This document shows, piece by piece, positions 1 through 7,553 of a stretch of DNA of 64,000 nucleotides. Every line of letters starts with the position of its first letter. The stretch's first letter is position 1. Location: assembly GCF_031844685.1 (NCBI RefSeq), contig NZ_CP134605.1:2810001-2874000 (forward strand). Reading direction: 5' to 3'. Under the pieces are notes generated by a model, which did not search any database, had not been told where the DNA came from, and worked only from the letters and a program-made list of their open reading frames with translations. Source of the DNA: Streptomyces sp. ITFR-21. Lineage in GTDB: Bacteria; Actinomycetota; Actinomycetes; Streptomycetales; Streptomycetaceae. The translations under genes were made by a program, and so were the position numbers.

Positions 1-1
1 G

Positions 2-397
2 CCCGCGACCGCCCGCGCTGACGACACCACGCCGCAAGTACCGGCTGACGCTCCGGCCGGTGCCGCGCCCGTGGCGCGTCCGCCGACGCGGACCAAACCG
101 GCCGCGGCCCGCGCACGGCAGGCCCCCTTCACCGGCCGCACCGCGCGCCCGGTGCGCACCGACGCCGAACTGCTGGCGCACCTGACCGAACTGCGCACGG
201 GCGCGGCCGGACCGATCTCGCAGCGTGCCGCGCTGGCCGCGCTCGGCATCGGCGTTCCGCGTCTGCGGGCCCTGCTCGCCGACCACGACGCGGGCCTCGA
301 CCCGCTGCCGCTGCCCGCGGCCCGCCCGCTGCACCTCGCACCCGACACCGACCGTGAATCCGACCCTGCCGGCGACCAGCTCGCCGCGACCCGCTGA
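2..397 (+). CDS. C-terminal part of an AICE spread-type protein (partial, 5' end off window)
   Basis: The reading frame is open from the first base, so the Met at position 71 is probably internal and the gene begins outside the window. What remains is an Ala/Pro/Arg-rich linker followed by a compact segment that could be a helix-turn-helix (residues encoded near 200-300, with ISQRAALAALG then VPRLRALLADH). In AICEs the gene before the short membrane protein and traB is often a DUF2637/SpdB-type membrane protein whose C-terminus looks like this; that identity is inferred from position. It ends ten bases before the next start, so the genes are probably cotranscribed. Confidence 0.55.
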   Translation, partial: PATARADDTTPQVPADAPAGAAPVARPPTRTKPAAARARQAPFTGRTARPVRTDAELLAHLTELRTGAAGPISQRAALAALGIGVPRLRALLADHDAGLDPLPLPAARPLHLAPDTDRESDPAGDQLAATR

Positions 398-406
398 GGA
401 GTGACC

Positions 407-802
407 ATGCCCCGCCGCTACGAGTTCGACAATCACCTGCCCGACCTCCCCCCGCCGACCGCCCCGGTTCCGGTCCACCGGCCCGAGTACCTTCCCCAGC
501 AGCCGGCCGACCCGAACGCCGGTCAGCAGATCATCCACATTCACCAGGCTCCGCCGGACCGCACCGTTCAGCGCCTCGCGCTGGGCTCGGGTGTCGGCGC
601 CGGCACGGTCGCCGCGGGGGTCTACTTCGGCCCGCTGCTGGTGGCCGCTATGACCTCCATGGCCATCGACCTGGCCGTCGTCGCGGTCGTCGTCGCCGTG
701 TCCGGCTGGGCCGTGGTCACCGTCGTCCGCTCCATCGGCGGCCCCGACGGCAAGGCCGCTCTCGACACGGTGCAGCGCGCCCGCAAGCCCCGGGGGAAGT
801 GA
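407..802 (+). CDS. Small AICE membrane protein, probable spread (Spd) protein
   Basis: 131 residues. The N-terminal 50 are Pro-rich and polar, followed by a segment QIIHIHQAPPDRTVQR and two hydrophobic stretches (roughly residues 58-80 and 84-105) that look like membrane helices, then a short basic tail. Proteins of this layout sit upstream of traB in many AICEs and are thought to help spread DNA within the recipient mycelium; the function here is inferred from position. ATG at 407 was chosen because GAGGAG lies just upstream; an in-frame GTG at 401 is possible. The stop overlaps the next start as GTGA. Confidence 0.7.
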   Translation: MPRRYEFDNHLPDLPPPTAPVPVHRPEYLPQQPADPNAGQQIIHIHQAPPDRTVQRLALGSGVGAGTVAAGVYFGPLLVAAMTSMAIDLAVVAVVVAVSGWAVVTVVRSIGGPDGKAALDTVQRARKPRGK

Positions 803-981
803 CCGTGATCCGCACCCACCCCGACGACCCGCCCCTGACCGTGCGGGAAACCGCAGAGATCGCCCGCGTCACGGCGCTTGCCGCGCTGCGCCGCGGGGTC
901 CTGACGAGCCGTCAGCAAAACCGTATCGACCGCATTCTGACCGGTGCCCGCACCCGGGCCGAGAAGGACACGAAGAAGTAG
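799..981 (+). CDS. Small AICE protein of unknown function
   Basis: 60 residues, charged and probably helical, with no membrane segment. The N-terminal half reads like a short regulatory helix bundle (LTVRETAEIARVTALAALRRG) and the C-terminus is Lys/Arg-rich. The GTG start overlaps the preceding stop as GTGA, so translation is coupled. A hairpin follows seven bases after the stop. No family was recognised; position suggests a role in transfer or spread. Confidence 0.6.
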   Translation: MTVIRTHPDDPPLTVRETAEIARVTALAALRRGVLTSRQQNRIDRILTGARTRAEKDTKK

Positions 982-987
982 CTCCGC

Positions 988-1031
988 CCCGGAACGGCCG
1001 TGCATCCGCCAAGACAACCGGCCGTTCCGGG
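988..1031 (+). terminator. Hairpin between small AICE genes and traB
   Basis: Arms CCCGGAACGGCC (988-999) and GGCCGTTCCGGG (1020-1031) are perfect 12-base complements with a 20-base loop. There is no T run, as is usual for actinobacterial terminators. It may end the upstream operon or attenuate traB. Confidence 0.6.
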
Positions 1032-1068
1032 CCCCCTGTCACTCCGCAGAGAGCAGGTACGTCCCATC

Positions 1069-3279
1069 ATGACCGACATTCTCACGGAGGTGCCTGCCAT
1101 AGGCACCGTCCACCACCTTGACGACCACCGCCCCGGCCCCGTCCGGCTGACCAAGGACGGCCCGGCGGACACCGAGCCGGACGGGGCCCCGGCCGTTTCG
1201 CCGGTTGCGGACGCTGCTGGTGAGGCGGTGGACCGGGCGGACAATCCGCTTGCCGACTGGCTCGCGGTTCCGGACGCTCCGGTTCTGCCCGCGTGGCTGG
1301 CCACCCCGGCCGCGCTGCGCGCCAACGCCGGGGCGCTGGTCCGCCTGACCGGCTATCACGCCCGCTACCACTCGATCCGCGTGCCCAAGTACGGCGCGAA
1401 GACGGTAGGGCTGGCCTGCCGCGGCGGGTACCGCTGCACGGTCCGGCTCTGGCCGGTGCTGAGCGCGGCCGACCACACCAAGACAGTCAAGGCACTGGCC
1501 GCGTCACTGGCCGCCAGGCCCGACGATCCGGCCGTTGCGGTCGCCCACCAGGCCGCGCACCGCGCCCGCACCGAAGCCCGCCGCTACCGCTTCGGATCGG
1601 CGGTCGCGGTCGCGGCCGGTAGCAGTCTCGCGCTCGCGCTGGCCGCCACCCCGGTCCTGGTCACCACCGCCGCGCTGCTGCTCGGCATCCTGGCGGTGGT
1701 CGGCCGCAAGGGCTCCGAGGTGCCGTTCCTCGACAAGTCCACCCCGCCGCTGCGCATCGACATGAACGCAGCTCAGCTCAACGACGCACTCCGCGCGGCC
1801 GGACTGCTCAAGGCGGGCAAGGGCGATGACGAGGGGCCCAAGGTCCGCACGGTCACCGGTCCGATCCGTGACGGCCGCGGCTGGGCTGTTGTCTTCGACC
1901 TCCCCACCGGCGGGGGCAAGAAGGCCGCCGACGTGCTCGCCAAGCGCGAGGAGATCGCCGCCGAGCTGGGAGTTGACGAGATCCAGGTCATCATGGCCCG
2001 GGTCCGCGCTGCCGGCGGGGGCCATGCGGGACGGGTGAGCATGTGGGTGGCCGACGACGACCCCTACCTCGGTGACCCGACCGGCTCACCCCTCGCCCAG
2101 CTCCCGGTGTTCTCGGTGTGGGACCCGATCCCCTTCGGGCAGGACGCCCGCGGCAACCGCGTCTCGGTACCCGTCATGTGGCAGAGCCTGTTCTTCGGCG
2201 GCCTGCCCCGGCGCGGCAAGACCTTCACGCAGCGCCTGATGACCGCCGCCGGCCTGCTCGACGCGCACGTGCGGCACTACGTCGCCGACGGCAAAGGCGG
2301 CGCGGACTGGATGCCCATGCGGCACGTCGCCCACCGCCTGGTCCTCGGCGCGGAAGACGACGCGATCGAAGCGTTCAAGGCCATGCTCAAGGAACTGCTC
2401 GCCGAGATGGAGCGGCGGTTCGCGCTGCTGCGCGGCCTGCCGGTGTCCATCTGCCCGGAAGGCAAGCTCACCCCCGCCATCGTCGTCAAGTACAGCCTGC
2501 CCGTCATCTTCCTGACCGTGGACGAGCTGCAGGAGTACTTCACCGCCATGGACCGCGACGACCGCGAGCAGGTCATCGACGACCTGTGCCGGATCGCGCG
2601 GCGAGGACCGGCCGCCGGATTCATCAGCAACTACGCGTCACAGCGGCCGGACGCGGAGTCGGTGCCGACCAAGCTCCGCGAGATCATCACCCTGCGGTAC
2701 TCCACACAGGTCGTGGACCGCGCGTCCTCGGACATGGTGCTCGGCAAGGGCAAGGCCGCTCAGGGCGCCGACGCGTCCGTGCTGTCCGAGGAGCACGTCG
2801 GCACCGGCGTGCTGGTCACCGGCCCCGCGTCGTTTGTGACTGTGCGGGCCGACTACCTCGACAACCCCGGCTTCGCCGAGATCTGCCAGCGCGGACGGAC
2901 CCTGCGGCAGGCCGCCGGGACCCTCACCGGCGACGCGGCCGGCGACATCACCGCCGCCGCCGACCAGGCCGGCGTCACCATCGCACCCGTTCTGTCCGAC
3001 TGCCTGGACATGATGCGGCACGCCGACCGGATGCACACGATCGACCTGCTCCAGCGGCTCGACAACCTCGACAGCGACACTTACGGCGACTACGACGCCG
3101 AACGCCTCGCCCGGGAGCTGGAGGCCGCCGGAGTCGAGCGCACCGGCAAGCAGGTCAAGATCGGCAGCGTCAACCGCGCCGGGTACCGCCGCGCCGACCT
3201 CGAAGCCGCCGTGCCCCCCGAACTGCTGCTCGCCGCACGCCCCGCCCCGGGCCCGGTAGACCCCGCCCCCACTACCTGA
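1069..3279 (+). CDS. traB: FtsK/SpoIIIE-family conjugative DNA translocase (TraB/TraSA type)
   Basis: 736 residues. A Pro/Asp-rich N-terminus is followed by a pair of hydrophobic segments around residues 172-210, a linker with a small alpha/beta domain, and an FtsK/SpoIIIE ATPase core. The core shows a Walker A-like GGLPRRGKTF near residue 376 and a Walker B IFLTVDELQEY near 480. The C-terminal 100 residues look like a winged-helix DNA-binding region, as in TraB, where it reads 8-bp repeats in double-stranded transfer DNA. A single protein of this type suffices for conjugative transfer in mycelial actinomycetes. ATG at 1069 was preferred over an upstream in-frame start because the extra residues are encoded by the preceding hairpin. 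Candidate recognition repeats lie just downstream. Confidence 0.93.
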   Translation: MTDILTEVPAIGTVHHLDDHRPGPVRLTKDGPADTEPDGAPAVSPVADAAGEAVDRADNPLADWLAVPDAPVLPAWLATPAALRANAGALVRLTGYHARYHSIRVPKYGAKTVGLACRGGYRCTVRLWPVLSAADHTKTVKALAASLAARPDDPAVAVAHQAAHRARTEARRYRFGSAVAVAAGSSLALALAATPVLVTTAALLLGILAVVGRKGSEVPFLDKSTPPLRIDMNAAQLNDALRAAGLLKAGKGDDEGPKVRTVTGPIRDGRGWAVVFDLPTGGGKKAADVLAKREEIAAELGVDEIQVIMARVRAAGGGHAGRVSMWVADDDPYLGDPTGSPLAQLPVFSVWDPIPFGQDARGNRVSVPVMWQSLFFGGLPRRGKTFTQRLMTAAGLLDAHVRHYVADGKGGADWMPMRHVAHRLVLGAEDDAIEAFKAMLKELLAEMERRFALLRGLPVSICPEGKLTPAIVVKYSLPVIFLTVDELQEYFTAMDRDDREQVIDDLCRIARRGPAAGFISNYASQRPDAESVPTKLREIITLRYSTQVVDRASSDMVLGKGKAAQGADASVLSEEHVGTGVLVTGPASFVTVRADYLDNPGFAEICQRGRTLRQAAGTLTGDAAGDITAAADQAGVTIAPVLSDCLDMMRHADRMHTIDLLQRLDNLDSDTYGDYDAERLARELEAAGVERTGKQVKIGSVNRAGYRRADLEAAVPPELLLAARPAPGPVDPAPTT

Positions 3280-3313
3280 CACCCCCCGCGCCGGGGTCTA
3301 CCCGGCCCCGGCC

Positions 3314-3388
3314 GGTAGCGGGGCTCCGCTACCCCGGTAGCGCCCCCGGTAGAGGGGTCCTGACCTGCAAGGTAGCGCCCCGTAGAGG
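3314..3388. repeat. GGTAGCG(G/C) repeat cluster downstream of traB
   Basis: GGTAGCGG (3314-3321) and CCGCTACC (3326-3333) form a perfect hairpin with a 4-base loop. Related octamers follow: GGTAGCGC at 3336 and 3371, GGTAGAGG at 3349, CGTAGAGG at 3381. The same octamer recurs in a larger array at 7028-7244. This could be part of a transfer locus read by TraB, or a transcription stop. Confidence 0.6.
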
Positions 3389-3449
3389 GGGGACACCACA
3401 CCCCCTCCCCACCCCTCTCAGGCCACCAGAACCAGGAGGGACAGCACCC

Positions 3450-3779
3450 GTGGCCACCATCCCGGTCTACCGCTACCGCACCGCCCCCGACGGCCTCATG
3501 ACCCGCCGCCAGCTCCGCGCCCACGGCCTGCGGCCCGGCGGACACGACCCCGTCGCCGAAATCCGCTGGGCCTCGCGCAAAGCACGCCACACCGGCGGAC
3601 AGCGCTTCGCACTTCTCTACGACCCCGCCCACGCCCGCCCCGTCCGCCCCATGACCCCCGGCCGCTGGCGATCCCACCACACCATGATGCGCGCCCGCCG
3701 CACCTGCCCCACCTGCCGGCGCGATGCCGGATACGTCATCCCCACATCGCTCGGCACCTGCGTGCCGTGCGCCACCTGA
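3450..3779 (+). CDS. RRQRL-type zinc-binding AICE protein
   Basis: 109 residues starting at GTG. The N-terminal half carries the motif TRRQLRAHGLRPGGHDP, close to the pattern that names the RRQRL-motif zinc-binding proteins of AICEs. The C-terminal third has two Cys pairs (CPTC and CVPC), expected to form a zinc ribbon. It is basic and probably binds nucleic acid; no biochemical role is established. AGGAGGGA lies 10 bases before the start. It sits between traB and the phosphatase gene. Confidence 0.75.
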   Translation: MATIPVYRYRTAPDGLMTRRQLRAHGLRPGGHDPVAEIRWASRKARHTGGQRFALLYDPAHARPVRPMTPGRWRSHHTMMRARRTCPTCRRDAGYVIPTSLGTCVPCAT

Positions 3780-3802
3780 CCGAACTCGACAAGGAGTCTC
3801 AC

Positions 3803-4540
3803 TTGACCACCCCCACCCCCAGCGTCGTCACTGCCCTGGCCACCCGCCAGGGCACGGAGGACAACAACGCTGACCGCGCGGCGGTTTTCACCAGCGAGAA
3901 CGGCCTGACCGCCGCCGCGGTGGTGGACATCAGCGGGCACCCGCCGACCGCCCCCACGGTCGCCCTGCTGCTGGCGGAAACCGCGGTCAGGGTTGCCGCC
4001 CAACACGGCGGACGCGCCGGACTCCTGTCCGCCGGCCTGCTGGTTGCCGACGCCGGTGCCGCCGAGGAACCCGAACCGTCCGGGGTCGCTGTCGTCGCCA
4101 CCGTCCAGCCCGGCGAGCGGGCCATGATCAGCTGGATCGGGGACGCCCACGCCTACGGCTGGGACGGAACCGAACTGCGCCGCTACACCACCCCGCACAC
4201 CCTCGCCGAACAGATGCGCGTTCTCGGCATCCCCGTCGGCGACGTGGCCCACGACTGGATCACCACCGCACTGCCTCAGGCCACCCCCGCAACGGTCTTG
4301 TCCGTGACCTGCCACGACCCCCTGATCATCCTGGCCAGCGACGGCACCGACGCACTCACCCACGGCAACCTGACCGCCCTGGTCCGCCAGCACGCCACCT
4401 CCCCGCAGACACTCGCCGACGCCATCGTGAACGCCGTCCCGAACGGTCCGGACGGCTACCGCGACGACACCACCGTCACCGTTCTGAGCATCCCGCCCAT
4501 CACCCCGCCCCCCGCCGGCACGGTCCAGGAGCCGACGTGA
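3803..4540 (+). CDS. PP2C-like protein phosphatase on the AICE
   Basis: 245 residues. Motifs of the metal-dependent PP2C fold occur in order: TEDNNADRA near residue 16, DISGH near 40, WIGDAHAYGW near 112, ILASDGTDAL near 175 and RDDTTVTVL near the C-terminus. The aspartates needed to bind two metal ions are therefore present. A role in dephosphorylating Ser/Thr-phosphorylated proteins is inferred from the family; no partner kinase is visible on this part of the element. The TTG start at 3803 was chosen because AAGGAG lies 6 bases upstream; an upstream ATG at 3767 lies inside the previous gene. Phosphatases of this type occur as cargo or regulators on some AICEs. Confidence 0.82.
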   Translation: MTTPTPSVVTALATRQGTEDNNADRAAVFTSENGLTAAAVVDISGHPPTAPTVALLLAETAVRVAAQHGGRAGLLSAGLLVADAGAAEEPEPSGVAVVATVQPGERAMISWIGDAHAYGWDGTELRRYTTPHTLAEQMRVLGIPVGDVAHDWITTALPQATPATVLSVTCHDPLIILASDGTDALTHGNLTALVRQHATSPQTLADAIVNAVPNGPDGYRDDTTVTVLSIPPITPPPAGTVQEPT

Positions 4541-4585
4541 CCTACACCCCCGGGCTGATCGTCCGTCACCGCAGGTAGCACTACC

Positions 4586-4626
4586 CGGGACGGCCGCCGT
4601 TCTTTGGCGAGAGAGCGGCCGTCCCG
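4586..4626 (+). terminator. Hairpin before the replication operon
   Basis: Arms CGGGACGGCCGC (4586-4597) and GCGGCCGTCCCG (4615-4626) are perfect 12-base complements with a 17-base loop. The core is similar to the hairpin at 988-1031, so both may be element-specific control points. Confidence 0.6.
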
Positions 4627-4664
4627 GTTCCTCACCGATCCCGAAGGAACCGGAGAACACCAGC

Positions 4665-5555
4665 ATGAACCATCTGCTTGCCGCCGCGCTGCACAACGCC
4701 GCGCTCGGCCGGCCAGTCATCCCCCTCCGCCCCAGAACCAAGATCCCCGCCGTGCACGGGGAACGCACCTGCCCCGGCACCGGCCCGTGCGCCACCGGAC
4801 ACAAGGGCTGGGAGCAGCGCGCCACCACCGACACCGACCGCATCCGGCGTTGCTGGAGCACGGGCCCCTACAACGTGGGTGTGGCCACCGGCCCGGCCGG
4901 GCTGCTCGTGGTGGACCTCGACACGCTCAAGCCCAAGGACGAGAAGGGCACGCCTGACGGCGCGGCCAACTTCCTGGCGCTCTGCGAGCGCGCCGGGCAG
5001 CCCGCCCCCTCCACCTACCGGGTCCGGACCGCGAGCGGCGGTACGCACCTGTACTTCACCACCCCGCCCGGGGTCCGGCTCCACAACACGGCCGGCACCC
5101 TCGCCCCGAAGATCGACACCCGGGGATGGGGCGGACAGGTTGTCGCCCCCGGCAGCCAGACCCCTGCGGGCCCGTACACGGTCCTGGACCCCTCGCCCGT
5201 TGCAAACCTACCCGAATGGCTCCAAAACGCTCTGACTGCCCCTCAGAAGCCCGCCACGACCCCGATCCCGCCCATGCCCGCCCGCACCGGGGCCCGGCTC
5301 GCCGAAGTTGTCCTCCGCCGCGAGGTGGCCGCGGTCACCGGAGCCGGTGAGGGTGGCCGCAACGCCCAACTGCTCGCCAGCGTGCGGGCGGTGGGCCGGT
5401 TCGTGGCATGGGGAGACCTCACCCGCCACACCGTAGAGCAGGCTTTTCAGGCGGGGGGCGAATCGACGGGACTGCCGGCGTCCGAGTGCCGCGCCACCAT
5501 CCGCAGCGCACTGGACTACTCCCTCCGCACCGCCCGCCCCCGGCAGACAGCATGA
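4665..5555 (+). CDS. Bifunctional DNA primase/polymerase, AICE replication initiator
   Basis: 296 residues. The N-terminal 200 form an archaeo-eukaryotic primase (prim-pol) domain: the metal-binding VVDLD near residue 82, the SGGTHLYF signature near 124, and a KIDTRGWGGQVVAPGS segment near 147. The C-terminal 90 residues are helical and end before the catalytic domain of larger Rep proteins. With the DUF3631-type ATPase two genes on, this forms the split replication module found in one class of AICE in place of RepSA. GAAGGAACCGGAG precedes the start. The stop overlaps the next start as ATGA, so the three genes are translationally coupled. Confidence 0.9.
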   Translation: MNHLLAAALHNAALGRPVIPLRPRTKIPAVHGERTCPGTGPCATGHKGWEQRATTDTDRIRRCWSTGPYNVGVATGPAGLLVVDLDTLKPKDEKGTPDGAANFLALCERAGQPAPSTYRVRTASGGTHLYFTTPPGVRLHNTAGTLAPKIDTRGWGGQVVAPGSQTPAGPYTVLDPSPVANLPEWLQNALTAPQKPATTPIPPMPARTGARLAEVVLRREVAAVTGAGEGGRNAQLLASVRAVGRFVAWGDLTRHTVEQAFQAGGESTGLPASECRATIRSALDYSLRTARPRQTA

Positions 5556-5917
5556 GCACCCCCGGACCCTCCCCCCGCCTGAAAAGCCTCACCACCACCC
5601 ACGACCATCCCGGCCCCGCCCAGCCAGCCCGAGCCACCGCCGGCCGTAGCACGCCGAAGACCGCCGCCCGGCAGGGCGCCCCTTCTGCCGTTCGCCCTGA
5701 CTCGCACACCGGCCGCGAGCCCCGGGTGATCGCCTGGCTCCGCATCATCGGCGCGCCCGGCCGCGGCGAACCTCCCCGGGCCATCTCGCGCTGCCGGTGC
5801 GGTCGCCACCTCACCGCCACCGGACAGGCCGACGTGATCGCCCTGGTACAGGACCACGCCCACCACCGCACCCTCTGCACGCTGCACACCGCAACCGAAA
5901 GGAAGCAGGCAGCATGA
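5552..5917 (+). CDS. Small AICE replication-operon protein with Cys/His cluster
   Basis: 121 residues. The N-terminal 55 are Pro/Thr-rich and probably disordered. The C-terminal half contains CRCG and, 30 residues later, HHRTLCTLH, a spacing that could bind one zinc ion. It overlaps its neighbours on both sides as ATGA, which ties it to the primase and ATPase. No family was recognised; an accessory replication role is inferred from context only. Confidence 0.65.
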   Translation: MSTPGPSPRLKSLTTTHDHPGPAQPARATAGRSTPKTAARQGAPSAVRPDSHTGREPRVIAWLRIIGAPGRGEPPRAISRCRCGRHLTATGQADVIALVQDHAHHRTLCTLHTATERKQAA

Positions 5918-7080
5918 CCAAGCAGCCGCCGAGCGAGAACGGCGCCGCCCTGCTGGACGAGGTGGAAGCCTTCCACCGTCGGTTCAACGTCTTCCCGCTG
6001 AACGCCTCGTACGTGGCCGTGACGCTGTGGGACGCTCACGCACACCTCATCGACGCCTTCGACTCCACCCCGCGGATCGCCTTCCTGTCCCCGGAACCGG
6101 GGTCGGGCAAATCACGGGCGCTTGAGGTCATGGAGACCCTGGTCCCCAACCGGATGATGGCCGCCAACGCCACCGCCAACGCCATGTTCCGCGCGGTGTC
6201 CGCGACCGACACCCGCCCCACCATCCTGTTTGACGAGGTGGATGCCATCTTCGGTGCCGCCGCCGGGGGCGACGAACAACTGCGCGCGTTCATCAACGCC
6301 GGACACCGCCGCGGCGCGCCGACGTGGCGCTGCGTCGGCGACGGGTCCAACCAGACCCCTACCGAGTTCCCCTCGTACTGCGCGCTGGCCATGGCCGGGC
6401 TCGGCTCGCTGCCCGACACGATCCTGTCCCGCTCGGTCATCATCCGGATGCGCCGCCGGGCCCCCAACGAGGTCATCGAGCCGTGGCGTCTGCGCATCCA
6501 CGAACCCCAGGGCCACGCGCTGCGCGACCGGCTGGGGAAGTGGGCGGCAAGCGTCCGCAAGCAGGTGGACGGCGCCTTCCCCGAGATGCCCGAAGGCGTC
6601 AGCGACCGCCCGGCCGACGTGTGGGAACCGCTGCTCGCCGTCGCCGACGCGGCTGGCGGGGACTGGCCCGAGCGAGCCCGGACCGCCTGCCTGGAACTGG
6701 TCACCGCAGCCAAGCAGGACGACAAAGCCAGCCTCGGAATCAAGCTGCTCACCGACCTGCGGGGAGTCTTCAACGGCGTCGAGCGCATGCCGACCGCGCA
6801 CATTCTGCTCAGCCTGAACTCGCTCGACGAATCCCCGTGGGCCGACATCAACGGCCGGCCGCTGGACGCCCGCGGCCTGGCCAAGCGCCTGGGCGAGTAC
6901 GTCACCGCGGACAACCAGCCGGTCAAGGCCCGCAACATCAAGACCGGCGACGGGGTCGTGAAGGGCTACTACGCAACCGACCTGCACGACGCATGGAACC
7001 GCTACTGCCCTCCCACTCCCCAAACGTCCGCTACCTCCGCTACCGACCCCCTCCCACTGCCCCTGACCAGCAACAACTAG
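5914..7080 (+). CDS. DUF3631-type P-loop ATPase, probable replicative helicase or loader of the AICE
   Basis: 388 residues. A P-loop lies near residue 60 (PEPGSGKS) and a Walker B near 103 (ILFDEVD). The arginine-finger-type segment SVIIRMRRR is followed by a C-terminal DUF3631-type domain. Proteins of this family follow a prim-pol gene in AICEs and are thought to unwind or load at the origin. The C-terminus ends in a short Thr/Ser/Pro-rich tail, part of which is encoded by copies of the octamer repeat that continues downstream. A truncated relative lies on the second element at 42764-43933. Confidence 0.85.
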   Translation: MTKQPPSENGAALLDEVEAFHRRFNVFPLNASYVAVTLWDAHAHLIDAFDSTPRIAFLSPEPGSGKSRALEVMETLVPNRMMAANATANAMFRAVSATDTRPTILFDEVDAIFGAAAGGDEQLRAFINAGHRRGAPTWRCVGDGSNQTPTEFPSYCALAMAGLGSLPDTILSRSVIIRMRRRAPNEVIEPWRLRIHEPQGHALRDRLGKWAASVRKQVDGAFPEMPEGVSDRPADVWEPLLAVADAAGGDWPERARTACLELVTAAKQDDKASLGIKLLTDLRGVFNGVERMPTAHILLSLNSLDESPWADINGRPLDARGLAKRLGEYVTADNQPVKARNIKTGDGVVKGYYATDLHDAWNRYCPPTPQTSATSATDPLPLPLTSNN

Positions 7081-7244
7081 GTAGCGGCAAACACCGGATC
7101 AGCCGCTACCTGTCCGCTACCCGCACCACCTTGCCGCTACCGGCCACCGCCGCCCGGTAGCGGCACACCCGCTACCCGCTACCCCATCCGCTACCACAAA
7201 CAAGCCCCTGACCAGGGTGGTAGCGGAGGTAGCGGAAGTAGCGG
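7028..7244. repeat. GGTAGCGG/CCGCTACC octamer array (candidate oriV iterons or clt)
   Basis: Twelve perfect octamers occur in both orientations: CCGCTACC at 7028, 7037, 7103, 7114, 7134, 7169, 7176 and 7188, and GGTAGCGG at 7080, 7156, 7219 and 7228. One single-mismatch copy is at 7237. Spacings are irregular (9, 11, 12, 20 bases), unlike a simple tandem repeat. The array fills the noncoding gap between the replication operon and xis, and two copies are inside the end of the ATPase gene. In AICEs this is where an origin or the TraB recognition locus would be expected. Confidence 0.85.
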
Positions 7245-7293
7245 ACCTGACAGGAAGGGGTCCCCACCCCCGCTCACCTAGGAGTCGCCTCCC

Positions 7294-7494
7294 ATGAGCA
7301 CCGTCACCACGTCCATCCCCCTCATCCTTTACCGCCCCGAAGATGCAGCGGAAGCCTTGTCGCTGGGCCGTTCCACTATCTACGAGCTGATGTCGGAAGG
7401 TGCCCTTCGTTTCGTAAAACGCGGACGCTCCCGGCGAATTCACCGCGACGAATTGGAGCGCTTCGCCGCAAGCCTCACCGAAAAATCCCACTGA
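7294..7494 (+). CDS. xis: Excisionase (Xis), MerR-like helix-turn-helix
   Basis: 66 residues with the typical excisionase/MerR winged helix: YRPEDAAEALSLGRSTIYELM (helix, turn, helix), then the basic wing KRGRSRRIHRDELERF. Its partner is the integrase encoded 60 bases downstream; together they would excise the element at tRNA-Thr. The start is preceded by AGGAG. The next gene is separated by a strong hairpin. Confidence 0.92.
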   Translation: MSTVTTSIPLILYRPEDAAEALSLGRSTIYELMSEGALRFVKRGRSRRIHRDELERFAASLTEKSH

Positions 7495-7507
7495 GCACAG
7501 AGCACCC

Positions 7508-7536
7508 GGGGCGGGCCGAGAACATCGGCCCGCCCC
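7508..7536 (+). terminator. Hairpin between xis and int
   Basis: Arms GGGGCGGGCCGA (7508-7519) and TCGGCCCGCCCC (7525-7536) are perfect 12-base complements with the 5-base loop GAACA. It lies six bases before the ribosome-binding site of int, so it may limit integrase expression from the xis transcript. Confidence 0.75.
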
Positions 7537-7553
7537 CCGCATGGAGGAATCGC

